64,000 bases of DNA from Actibacterium sp. 188UL27-1 (GTDB taxonomy: Bacteria > Pseudomonadota > Alphaproteobacteria > Rhodobacterales > Rhodobacteraceae). Below, piece by piece: positions 1 to 7,549 of the stretch; position 1 is the stretch's first letter, and every line of letters starts with the position of its first letter. The stretch lies in NCBI RefSeq assembly GCF_016901225.1, contig NZ_JAFEUL010000006.1, positions 1 to 64,000 of the forward strand, given 5' to 3'. The position numbers and the translations under genes were made by a program. Below the pieces are notes generated by a model. It was not told where the DNA came from and did not search any database. It saw only the letters and a list, made by a program, of their open reading frames with translations.

Positions 1-1
1 C

Positions 2-160
2 AGCAAGCTCTATGAACGCACCAGCATCATCATCACCACCAACCTCAGCTTCTCAGAATGGGCACAGGTCTTCGGTGACGCAAAGATGACCACAGCGCTC
101 CTCGATCGGCTCACACACCGCTGTCATATCCTCGAAACCGGCAATGACAGTTCTCAGTGA
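2..160 (+). CDS. istB: IstB-like ATP-binding protein of an IS21-family element, C-terminal fragment
   Basis: The window opens inside this gene; 52 codons and a TGA are visible. The peptide has the typical end of the IS21 helper ATPase: [14 protein letters not shown], then a WAQVFGD segment and a [18 protein letters not shown] tail. From memory of the family, homologues usually run some residues past GNDS, but here the frame stops two codons later (SQ, stop). The C-terminus is therefore probably altered or truncated. It lies about 50 bp from the left end of the IS30 element, so the IS21 copy may be a relic. The upstream part, including istA, is outside the window. Confidence 0.75.
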   Translation, partial: SKLYERTSIIITTNLSFSEWAQVFGDAKMTTALLDRLTHRCHILETGNDSSQ

Positions 161-208
161 CATTCAACACAACTCAGTTTACAATCTACAAGGTTGTGAA
201 CTGACGCT

Positions 209-223
209 GAAGTGCAGTTCCTG
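209..223 (+). repeat. Left terminal inverted repeat of the IS30 element
   Basis: GAAGTGCAGTTCCTG pairs with the reverse complement of 1278-1292 (GAAGTGCAAATTCTG) with three mismatches. Sequence outside this stretch does not match between the two ends. Confidence 0.55.
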
Positions 224-233
224 ATATGTCTTT

Positions 234-1244
234 TTATTCCAATCGGTTCTGGATTTCCATCAGCTTGGTTTGGAAGACCTCGGCGGGCGTTTTGTAGCCC
301 AAGCACTTGCGCGGCGTTGAGTTGAGGCGGTGGCAAATCGACCTCAAATATCGATTTGTCAGCGCCGTCGGTTCCGTTGATCTGGGGAGATATCGGCGCA
401 GCCTGTTGTTCGTGTTCTCGACTGTACCCTTCTGGTAGGGTGCTTGCGGATCGCAGAACCAGGCGTCTGTGCCAATGCCATCCTTCAGGCGCTTCCAAGC
501 TGAGAACTCAGTGCCGCGATCAAAGGTGATCGACTGGCGTACATCTGCGGGTAGGGGAGCCAAGCCGTTGATCAGCGCCTCCATGATCGGTTTAGACTGA
601 CGATCTTCGTTGCGCATCACAACAGCATAGCGGCTCATGCGCTCGACCAGGGACGTCACGTTGACCTTCCCATGCTCTTTGCGGAACATCATCAGATCGC
701 ACTCCCAATGGCCGAACTCCTTGCGATCCGCAACGCTTTCAGGCCTGTGGGACAAGCTTTGAACATCGAAGATGTGGGTTCGGTTGTGCCTGCGATATCC
801 ACGCGGCCTACGGCGTCTGCGATGTTCGGGAAGGTGGCGATAGAACTGCTCATCGCGACCGTCTTTGGAATAGGCGAAGCGATAGATCGTCTCATGGCTG
901 ACGCGGATCGGATGACGCTCCAGCCGCATGCGTCCAGCGATCTGTTCCGGCGACCATCCAGCCTTAAGCCGATCTTCGATGGCTTCCTTCAGTTCGGGAT
1001 GCACGATCATCTTGCGATGGATCGCGCGGCGCTCCTCATACATGTCCTGAGCATTCAGCGCATAGTAGCCGTTCAGCTCAGGCAATTCGGTGTCCGTGTA
1101 TCGGTTCCGCTCGATATCTCGGTAGATCGTGGAGGAGTCACGTCCCAGTCTATCCGCGATCTCGGAAATCGGCATCTTGGCTTCGAGCCACTTTGCGAGT
1201 TTGCGCCGTTCATCCAGTTTCAGGTGACAATAGTGGCTTCCCAT
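234..1244 (-). CDS. IS30-family transposase (DDE)
   Basis: This 336-residue transposase cuts and joins the element's ends. The N-terminus (about 1-45) is the IS30-type helix-turn-helix, with LDERRKLAKWLEAK and ISEIADRLGRDSSTIYRDIERN. The catalytic triad is readable: Asp in FGHWECDL (about 180), Asp in ITFDRGTEF (about 243) and Glu in KGTVENTNNRLRR (about 275). The frame is open, so it should be functional. The start is fixed by an in-frame TGA two codons upstream of the ATG, and a GGAG lies about 10 bp before it. The gene stops just inside the left inverted repeat. Confidence 0.92.
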   Translation of the reverse strand: MGSHYCHLKLDERRKLAKWLEAKMPISEIADRLGRDSSTIYRDIERNRYTDTELPELNGYYALNAQDMYEERRAIHRKMIVHPELKEAIEDRLKAGWSPEQIAGRMRLERHPIRVSHETIYRFAYSKDGRDEQFYRHLPEHRRRRRPRGYRRHNRTHIFDVQSLSHRPESVADRKEFGHWECDLMMFRKEHGKVNVTSLVERMSRYAVVMRNEDRQSKPIMEALINGLAPLPADVRQSITFDRGTEFSAWKRLKDGIGTDAWFCDPQAPYQKGTVENTNNRLRRYLPRSTEPTALTNRYLRSICHRLNSTPRKCLGYKTPAEVFQTKLMEIQNRLE

Positions 1245-1277
1245 TCTTCATACTCCATGCAGCTCTCTGTATTCGTA

Positions 1278-1292
1278 CAGAATTTGCACTTC
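1278..1292 (-). repeat. Right terminal inverted repeat of the IS30 element
   Basis: Read on the minus strand this is GAAGTGCAAATTCTG, matching the left repeat at 12 of 15 positions. It lies 33 bp upstream of the transposase start, leaving little room for anything but the transposase promoter. Confidence 0.55.
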
Positions 1293-1428
1293 GTTTGTGA
1301 ATCCACCCGACTACACTATGATCGGCGCGTAATCGGAATTATGTAAAATATTTCCAGTCTAGATAAGAGCGTAGGTCTGTGTTTTCTGCCTTTTCAAAAA
1401 CAGGTTGTTTAGTGTTGTTCATGTCAGC

Positions 1429-2679
1429 TTAGCTTGGCTGATCACGTGTGTTGAAGGCTTGGCGCTGTCTGGCCGTCCAATTGACTGTGAGTGTCACACC
1501 GTCCTCGCTGGGCTCTTCGCCGTCAACCACACCCTGATCATATAACCATGCCCGCCCGCGGCCATCTTCGAATGGCAAATGGATCTCTTCAATTGTGCGG
1601 ACACCATCCAGCGCCTGGGTGACGGTCTGGATCAATGGATCAAAACCCTCGCCCGTTTGCGCAGACAGTATCAGCACGTCATCGCGCCGGGTGGCTTGGG
1701 CACCGATTGTGGCGCGTCGGTCCGGTTGCAGCAGATCAACCTTATTCCAGACCTCGAATTGCGGCGTCGTCTCCGCCACGCCGAGATCAGCCATGATCGT
1801 AGCCACATCCACTGCTTGCTGTTCGGTTTCTGGATGCGCGATGTCCCGAACATGCAGGATCAGATCAGCGGCCAGAACCTCTTCGAGGGTTGCGCGGAAC
1901 GCAGCCACCAACTGGGTCGGCAGATCGCTGATGAACCCAACAGTGTCTGACAGGATGATCTGCTGACCGGTGTTCAACGTTATGCCCCGCATGGTCGGAT
2001 CCAGCGTTGCGAAAAGCAGATCCTGGGCAAAGACATCGGCGCCTGTCAGGCGGTTAAACAAGGTGGACTTGCCAGCATTGGTATAGCCGACCAAGGCCAC
2101 AATCGGCAACGGCACCTTTGCACGGGCAGCACGGTGCAATGCGCGTGTTTTCACCACCTTGGCCAGTTGGCGCTTGATCCGGGTCACCGCCTCATCGATG
2201 GCGCGGCGGTCCGCCTCGATCTGGGTTTCCCCCGGACCGCCGACAAAACCCAACCCGCCGCGCTGCCGTTCCAGGTGGGTCCAGGCGCGTACCAACCGCG
2301 TGCGTTGATAGCTCAAGGCGGCAAGCTCAACCTGCAGCACACCTTCGCGGGTCTGGGCGCGGTCGGCAAAGATCTCAAGAATCAGCCCGGTCCGGTCAAG
2401 GCATTTGACCTTCCAAGCCTGTTCCAGATTGCGCTGCTGCACGGGCGTGACCGGACCGTCGATGACGACCAGCTCAACCTCCTGCGCCTTGAACAGCGCG
2501 TCCAACTCATCCAGCTTGCCCGACCCGAACAGCGCCGACGGCTGAACCGCGCGCAGGGTGACGACCTGCCCGTCCACCAGTTCAAGATCCGGCAGCGCAT
2601 GGGCCAGCGACACGGCCTCAGCCAGTGCATTTTCGGGCGCACGCTTGCGATCTGCGCCTTGAATGTCAGGATGGATCAC
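1429..2679 (-). CDS. hflX: Ribosome-associated GTPase HflX
   Basis: HflX binds the 50S subunit and splits stalled or hibernating ribosomes under stress. The 416-residue protein has the N-terminal HflX domain (VVIDGPVTPVQQRNLE), the glycine-rich linker (RGGLGFVGGPGETQIE) and a GTPase domain with Walker A GYTNAGKST, switch motif LSDTVGFISDLP and NKVD. It is the last gene of the ntr-trk-hfq unit, 41 bp after hfq. The GTG used here is the only standard start codon after an in-frame TGA, yet it has no clear Shine-Dalgarno. The codons just before it encode TRCY, which fits the usual HflX beginning (TR-x-x-V-HPDI). The real initiation point is therefore unclear. Confidence 0.93.
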   Translation of the reverse strand: MIHPDIQGADRKRAPENALAEAVSLAHALPDLELVDGQVVTLRAVQPSALFGSGKLDELDALFKAQEVELVVIDGPVTPVQQRNLEQAWKVKCLDRTGLILEIFADRAQTREGVLQVELAALSYQRTRLVRAWTHLERQRGGLGFVGGPGETQIEADRRAIDEAVTRIKRQLAKVVKTRALHRAARAKVPLPIVALVGYTNAGKSTLFNRLTGADVFAQDLLFATLDPTMRGITLNTGQQIILSDTVGFISDLPTQLVAAFRATLEEVLAADLILHVRDIAHPETEQQAVDVATIMADLGVAETTPQFEVWNKVDLLQPDRRATIGAQATRRDDVLILSAQTGEGFDPLIQTVTQALDGVRTIEEIHLPFEDGRGRAWLYDQGVVDGEEPSEDGVTLTVNWTARQRQAFNTRDQPS

Positions 2680-2720
2680 ATAGCAACGGGTGCGACGATC
2701 ACGGCTGTCAGCGGTATCGA

Positions 2721-2954
2721 TTACTCTTCACCATCGTATAGATTGATGGGTTGCGCCGGCATGATCGTGGAGATCGCATGCTTGTACACAAGCTGCGACT
2801 GACCGTCGCGGCGCAGCAGAACGCAGAAATTGTCGAACCACGTAATGACACCCTGCAGCTTCACGCCATTGATCAGAAAAATGGTGACGGGAACCTTGGT
2901 TTTGCGAACATGATTAAGAAATGCATCCTGCAAATTCTGCTTGTCGGCAGCCAT
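2721..2954 (-). CDS. hfq: RNA-binding protein Hfq
   Basis: Hfq is the hexameric RNA chaperone for small-RNA regulation. The 77-residue product starts [14 protein letters not shown]. It has the Sm1 motif ([23 protein letters not shown]) and the Sm2 motif YKHAIST, with the Q8-like glutamine and the distal-face region present. A longer open frame begins further upstream, but conservation starts at this ATG, which follows an AAGG-containing leader. It lies 161 bp downstream of trkH, enough for its own promoter, and 41 bp upstream of hflX. The hfq-hflX pairing is conserved in proteobacteria. Confidence 0.96.
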   Translation of the reverse strand: MAADKQNLQDAFLNHVRKTKVPVTIFLINGVKLQGVITWFDNFCVLLRRDGQSQLVYKHAISTIMPAQPINLYDGEE

Positions 2955-3115
2955 TGGATTAGCCTTTTTCTTGTGTGTTATCTTTGTTGTAGGTGGGTCA
3001 AGCGAGACCCGAAACTTCACTGACAATCCTGAGTATGGTCCGCCCATTCACAAGTTTCCAGCCCAAATGACCCTGGGTTAAGCCCGTTTTTTGCAGTTGC
3101 AGAAAGTACCGCCCC

Positions 3116-4636
3116 TCAGCGCCGCCAGAATTCCGGGTTCAGCAAGGCGATAATGGCCAAGGCTTCCAACCGGCCCACGACCATTGCAAAGGCCAGGATC
3201 AGCTTGGCGGGTGACGGGATGGCATTGATGACAATGGGCGCCTCAAGCGCGACGCTGGCCACAGGTCCGGTTGTCGACAGGGCAGCCACAGACAGCACGA
3301 TCGCGTGTTCAAAGGACAGGCCCGTCGCGGTCAATGCCAAGGCGACAACCGCAAGGGACAAGGCAAACATCATAAAGAAGATCCAGGCGATATAGGCTCC
3401 CTGCCGCCGGATCCGCCGGGCCAACACGCCAGAGCCCCCCATGGAGGATGGGTGAACCAGGCGCTCGATCTCTCGGATGCCATGCTTGTAAAGGGCGTAA
3501 ACCCGCATCAGTTTGACCCCGCCCGCGGTTGTCGCAACACCGCCGCCGATCAGAGAGAGGCCTAGCAGGATCACACCCGGCGTGCGCAATCCCGACCAGG
3601 CCCGCGCCGTATCCCAGTCCGCAGATTCAAATCCGGTGGTCGTCAGAAAGGACAAAACGCTGAAGGTGCTACCCCAGAAGGCCAGGATGGCCGCGCGCAG
3701 GTCGGCCTCCTCATCCACCTCATAGGCGCCGATCCAATGACGCAGGAACAGGATGGTGGGCACCATCAGAACCAGAAAGATCCCGATCCGGGCCTCTGGG
3801 TCGCTTTCCAGGCCCGTCACGCGGCCAGGCGTGAAGTCCGCGGCAAACGTGCGCCGCGTGATGGCGAAGACCAGAAAGGCAAAGATTGCGACCTCCCCGA
3901 TGAACCCCGCCTTGGCATTGTCCAGCCCACCGACAGGGCTGATCCCGCTGGTGGCAAGCGTCGACATGGCGTGGCTGATGGCGACCAGCGGCGCCTCTCC
4001 GGCAATCAGCAGGCTGAGCCACAGGACCAAGGTCAACCCGCCATAGATTGGCAGGAACCGCCATGCATATTTCGCCAACCTGCGCCGGGCATCATCGGAC
4101 CGGCGGGAGGCCGTGCGCTGGTATTGGCTGACCTCTGAACCAACGCCCGAGATCGAGGTGACCTCAAACCCGCCGAGGCTCATAGGGGCAAGGATCGCAA
4201 TCGCAGCGACCCACATGAAATATCCACCAGTCCACCCGACCATGGCCCGCCACAGGTGGACCGCCGGGCTAAGCCGGTCCGGGGCAAAAAGCGTGGCGCC
4301 CGTCGTTGTCAGGCTCGACACCATCTCAACATAGGCATTCAGGAAAGTCGTGTCTCGCACGCTTTCATAAAACGGAACGGCCAGCACAACCGGCAGAACC
4401 GTGAATGTGGCGATCAGGGTGGTCAAATGGCTGCGCGCCAGGTTGACCACGGGCCGGTTGAACGTCGCCGCAGCAAACAGACCAGTCAACAAGAGGGTCA
4501 AGAAACCGGAATAGAAAAACACGCGGGCCGGCAACCAATCCCGCGTCGACAGCGCAAATCCCATGGGGATGAACATCAGGGCACCCATCCCTCCCAGCAG
4601 GACCACGAATAGCGGAAGCTCCAGTAGGCGGCGCAT
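3116..4636 (-). CDS. trkH: Trk-type potassium uptake channel TrkH
   Basis: This 506-residue membrane protein forms the K+ pore of the Trk system. All four pore-loop filters can be read: SLTTTGATL (about 105), TLATSGISPVG, FLTTTGFESADW and ALSTTGPVA. They are set between many hydrophobic helices. It starts 3 bp after trkA, so the channel and its cytoplasmic gating subunit are translated together. Potassium uptake next to the NtrYX genes is the standard Rhodobacterales arrangement. The C-terminus ends NPEFWRR, a common TrkH ending. Confidence 0.95.
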   Translation of the reverse strand: MRRLLELPLFVVLLGGMGALMFIPMGFALSTRDWLPARVFFYSGFLTLLLTGLFAAATFNRPVVNLARSHLTTLIATFTVLPVVLAVPFYESVRDTTFLNAYVEMVSSLTTTGATLFAPDRLSPAVHLWRAMVGWTGGYFMWVAAIAILAPMSLGGFEVTSISGVGSEVSQYQRTASRRSDDARRRLAKYAWRFLPIYGGLTLVLWLSLLIAGEAPLVAISHAMSTLATSGISPVGGLDNAKAGFIGEVAIFAFLVFAITRRTFAADFTPGRVTGLESDPEARIGIFLVLMVPTILFLRHWIGAYEVDEEADLRAAILAFWGSTFSVLSFLTTTGFESADWDTARAWSGLRTPGVILLGLSLIGGGVATTAGGVKLMRVYALYKHGIREIERLVHPSSMGGSGVLARRIRRQGAYIAWIFFMMFALSLAVVALALTATGLSFEHAIVLSVAALSTTGPVASVALEAPIVINAIPSPAKLILAFAMVVGRLEALAIIALLNPEFWRR

Positions 4637-4639
4637 GGC

Positions 4640-6016
4640 CTAGAAGTAGTCGATGGAGACCTGCAAAAGCCGCTCCACCTCCGGCACATCATCCGTCAGG
4701 GCAAAGATCAGCACCAGGTCGCCTTCGGTCACCCGTGTATCGCTGCCCGGCGTGATCACCTTTTCACCGCGCATCATGGCGCCCACCAACACGCCTTCGG
4801 GAAAATCGACATCCCGGATCAGCTTGCCCGCAATGGGAGAGGTCGACAAAACCTGCGCCTCGATGATTTCGGCCTCTGCATCGCCGATGGAATAGACCCC
4901 CCTCACCCGGCCATGGCGGATATGGCGCAGGATGGAACTGACGGTGGTGGCTCGCGGGTTGATGTAGGCGTCAATGTCCAAAGGCCCCAGAAGCGGCACC
5001 AGGGTGGGATCGTTCACCAGGCAAATGGTCATCGGATCACCCGCTGATTTAGCCCGCACCGCCGTCAGCAGGTTCACCTTGTCATCATCCGTCACACACA
5101 GCACGGCGTCAGCCCGGTCGATGCCCGCCTCACTGAGCAGATCCATATCCAGGCCATCGCCGTTCAGCACGATGGTCCGCTCCAGCGCATCGGCGGCCCG
5201 TTCGGCGCAATGGCGGTTCCGCTCGATCACCTTGGCCCTGATGCGCTCTGCCCGGGCTTCCAGGGCCTGCGCCACGCCCAGGCCCACATTGCCGCCGCCG
5301 ACAATCACGATGCGCTCTTGCTTGCGGGTGCTTTTGCCAAAGATCTCAAGTGTGCGGTTCACATCCGACATCTGCGCGATGATATAAACCTGGTCCCCGG
5401 CAAAAAGCTGATCCCGGGGTTCGGGCGCGAATAGCGTCCCGTCCCTGCGGACGCCAACAACAATGGCCCGGAGGGTCGAAAACAGATCGGTCAATTGCCG
5501 CAGCGGCGTGTCCAGCACCGGACAATCGTCATCCAACTGGATGCCCAAAAGCTGAACCTTGCCTTGCATGAAGCTTTCGGTGTCAAAAGCGGCTGGAGCT
5601 GCCAGACGTTGCAGGGCCGCCTCCGCCACCTCTCGCTCGGGGCTGATGACCACGTCAATGGGCATGTGATCGCGGCGGTAGAGGTCCGAATAGATCGCGG
5701 TCAGGTAGGATTGGCTGCGCAGCCGGGCGATTTTGCGTGGTACGTTGAACACCGAATGCGCGACCTGACAGGTGACCATATTCACCTCGTCCGAATGGGT
5801 TGCCGCAATCACCATATCGGCGTCGCGGGCCCCTGCCCTGTCGAGAATATCGGGGTAGCTGGCGAAGCCGGCAATGCCCTGCACATCCAGCGTATCGGTG
5901 GCGCGACGTACCAGATCGGCGTTGTTGTCGACCACCGTCACATCGTTCTGCTCGCCTGACAGGTGGCGGGCGATTTGCCAGCCGACTTGCCCGGCCCCGC
6001 ATATGATGACTTTCAT
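4640..6016 (-). CDS. trkA: Trk system potassium regulator TrkA
   Basis: TrkA is the peripheral NAD-binding subunit that gates TrkH. The 458-residue protein shows the duplicated RCK layout. The first TrkA-N Rossmann fold begins KVIICGAGQVGWQIARHL with acidic VVDNN, followed by a TrkA-C segment. The second begins IVIVGGGNVGLGVAQALE with VIERN and is followed by a second TrkA-C (GVLVGAMMRGEKVITPGSDT). It lies 93 bp downstream of ntrX, in a gap that contains a perfect 18-bp palindrome. Confidence 0.95.
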   Translation of the reverse strand: MKVIICGAGQVGWQIARHLSGEQNDVTVVDNNADLVRRATDTLDVQGIAGFASYPDILDRAGARDADMVIAATHSDEVNMVTCQVAHSVFNVPRKIARLRSQSYLTAIYSDLYRRDHMPIDVVISPEREVAEAALQRLAAPAAFDTESFMQGKVQLLGIQLDDDCPVLDTPLRQLTDLFSTLRAIVVGVRRDGTLFAPEPRDQLFAGDQVYIIAQMSDVNRTLEIFGKSTRKQERIVIVGGGNVGLGVAQALEARAERIRAKVIERNRHCAERAADALERTIVLNGDGLDMDLLSEAGIDRADAVLCVTDDDKVNLLTAVRAKSAGDPMTICLVNDPTLVPLLGPLDIDAYINPRATTVSSILRHIRHGRVRGVYSIGDAEAEIIEAQVLSTSPIAGKLIRDVDFPEGVLVGAMMRGEKVITPGSDTRVTEGDLVLIFALTDDVPEVERLLQVSIDYF

Positions 6017-6042
6017 ATGCCATCCCTGGCTGTTTCTGGGCG

Positions 6043-6060
6043 CTGTCCCCGCGGGGACAG
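6043..6060. repeat. 18-bp perfect palindrome, copy 1 (TGTCCCCGCGGGGACA core)
   Basis: CTGTCCCCGCGGGGACAG lies between ntrX and trkA. The identical sequence recurs at 36311-36328, and a variant with different end bases at 36262-36279. No T-tract follows on either strand, so it is not a classic terminator. It may be a REP-like element or an RNA-processing or pausing hairpin inside the operon. Confidence 0.7.
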
Positions 6061-6109
6061 AACCTGGTCGCGGCGCAATCCATGGCAGACTGCGCCGCTA
6101 TGGTCAATC

Positions 6110-7531
6110 TTACTCGGCCGCGTGGACCTTGGCGACGGGCTCCTCCACATGGGCCACGCGCGCCCCTGCCTTGGAAGAGGTCACAACGCCCAGCGATTTT
6201 AGTTTTCGGTGCAAGGCCGACCGCTCCATCCCGACAAAGGTTGCCGTGCGGCTGATATTCCCGCCAAACCGATTGATCTGGGTCAGCAGATATTCCCGCT
6301 CGAACAACTCGCGGGCCTCGCGCAGGGGCAAGGTGGCCAGGGCGCCCGATAAAACAACGCGCCCTTCATCCGGTTCACTATGTTCGGCGCCTTGCAATTC
6401 ACTGGGTCCGATGGGACCGGTCGTTTCACCCAGTATCAATACCCGTTCGACCATGTTGCGCAATTGGCGGACATTGCCAGGCAGATGCATGGTTTGCAAA
6501 AGGGCCACAGCCTCGTCACTCAGCTCGCGCAGCGGCAGGCCCTGGGTCGCATTCAGCGTCTCGATGAAATGGCGCGCCAGTTCGGGGATATCCTCGCGGC
6601 GCTCTTCAAGACCAGGCACACGGATCGGCACGACATTCAGGCGGTGGTACAATTCCTGCCGGAAATTGCCGTCCTGAATCTCTTGGTCCAGATCCTTGTT
6701 GGTGGAAGAGATCACACGCAGATCGACCCGGACGCGGTCCACGCCTCCGACCCGCGTAAACTGCTGATCCACCAGAACACGCAAGATCTTGGATTGGGTG
6801 CCGAGGGGCATGTCGGCCACTTCATCGAAATAGAGCACGCCCCCGTTGGCCTCTTCCAGCAAACCGGGCTCAACCCCACGTTCCGCGCTTTCGCGACCAA
6901 ACAGCACTTCTTCCATCCGGTCCGGTTCGATCGCGGCGGAGGTGACGCTGACAAACGGGGCTGACGCCCGATTGGAGGCGGCATGGATATAGCGTGCGGC
7001 GATTTCCTTACCCGCACCGGCAGGTCCGGACAGCATAACGCGACCGTTGGATTTCGTGACCTTTTCCAACTGGGATTTCAAGGCCTTGAAAGACGGACTT
7101 GATCCGACCATATCGCTGGCCGACACATCCTTGCGTCGCAGTTCTGTATTCTCGCGCCGCAGACGAGAGGTTTCCATCGCCCGGCGCACGACGACCATCA
7201 ACTGGTCGATATTGAACGGCTTTTCGATGAAGTCATAGGCGCCCTGCTTGATCGCGGCCACTGCAATCTCGATATTGCCATGGCCCGAGATGATGACGAT
7301 CGGCACATCTGGATGGGACCGCTTGACCGATTTCAGAATATCGATCCCGTCCATATGGCTGTCTTTCAACCAAATATCGAGGACCATCAGCGCCGGTTGC
7401 TGCGCCTCGACTGCAGCGATGCAATCATCACAGTTCCCGGCCAGCCGGACCTGGTAGCCTTCGTCCCGTAAGATATCGCCGATCAACTCCCGGATATCCC
7501 GTTCGTCATCCACAATCAGTATGTCGCCCAT
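6110..7531 (-). CDS. ntrX: Response regulator NtrX
   Basis: NtrX is the response regulator partner of NtrY in nitrogen, redox and envelope control. The 473-residue protein has a receiver domain with acidic pocket VDDE, phospho-acceptor Asp52 (MVLDIWLKD) and Lys in FIEKPF. An AAA+ domain follows (GPAGAGKEIAARYIH, then GVLYFDEVADMP), then a C-terminal Fis-type helix-turn-helix (FGGNISRTATFVGMERSALHRKLKSLGV). The GAFTGA loop needed to contact sigma-54 is absent: LFGRESAERGVEPG stands at that place. It starts 18 bp after ntrY. Confidence 0.94.
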   Translation of the reverse strand: MGDILIVDDERDIRELIGDILRDEGYQVRLAGNCDDCIAAVEAQQPALMVLDIWLKDSHMDGIDILKSVKRSHPDVPIVIISGHGNIEIAVAAIKQGAYDFIEKPFNIDQLMVVVRRAMETSRLRRENTELRRKDVSASDMVGSSPSFKALKSQLEKVTKSNGRVMLSGPAGAGKEIAARYIHAASNRASAPFVSVTSAAIEPDRMEEVLFGRESAERGVEPGLLEEANGGVLYFDEVADMPLGTQSKILRVLVDQQFTRVGGVDRVRVDLRVISSTNKDLDQEIQDGNFRQELYHRLNVVPIRVPGLEERREDIPELARHFIETLNATQGLPLRELSDEAVALLQTMHLPGNVRQLRNMVERVLILGETTGPIGPSELQGAEHSEPDEGRVVLSGALATLPLREARELFEREYLLTQINRFGGNISRTATFVGMERSALHRKLKSLGVVTSSKAGARVAHVEEPVAKVHAAE

Positions 7532-7549
7532 TTCCTGCTCTCCCTCTTT

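Larger units (their letters stand above)
209..1292 (-). mobile_element. IS30-family insertion sequence, apparently complete
   Basis: One intact transposase gene on the minus strand is bracketed by imperfect terminal inverted repeats (209-223 and 1278-1292, 12 of 15 positions matching). The element is about 1.08 kb, in the normal range for IS30. No clear target-site duplication could be read at these limits, so the true ends may differ by a few bases. It sits between an istB remnant and the end of the hflX operon. Confidence 0.7.

Noticed and set aside
672-1346. 224-codon plus-strand frame across the IS30 transposase gene
   Set aside because: Antisense to the transposase, whose DDE motifs are intact; composition is that of a shadow frame.
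6043-6060. Palindrome as a rho-independent terminator between ntrX and trkA
   Set aside because: No T-run on either side, and the same sequence occurs at other places.
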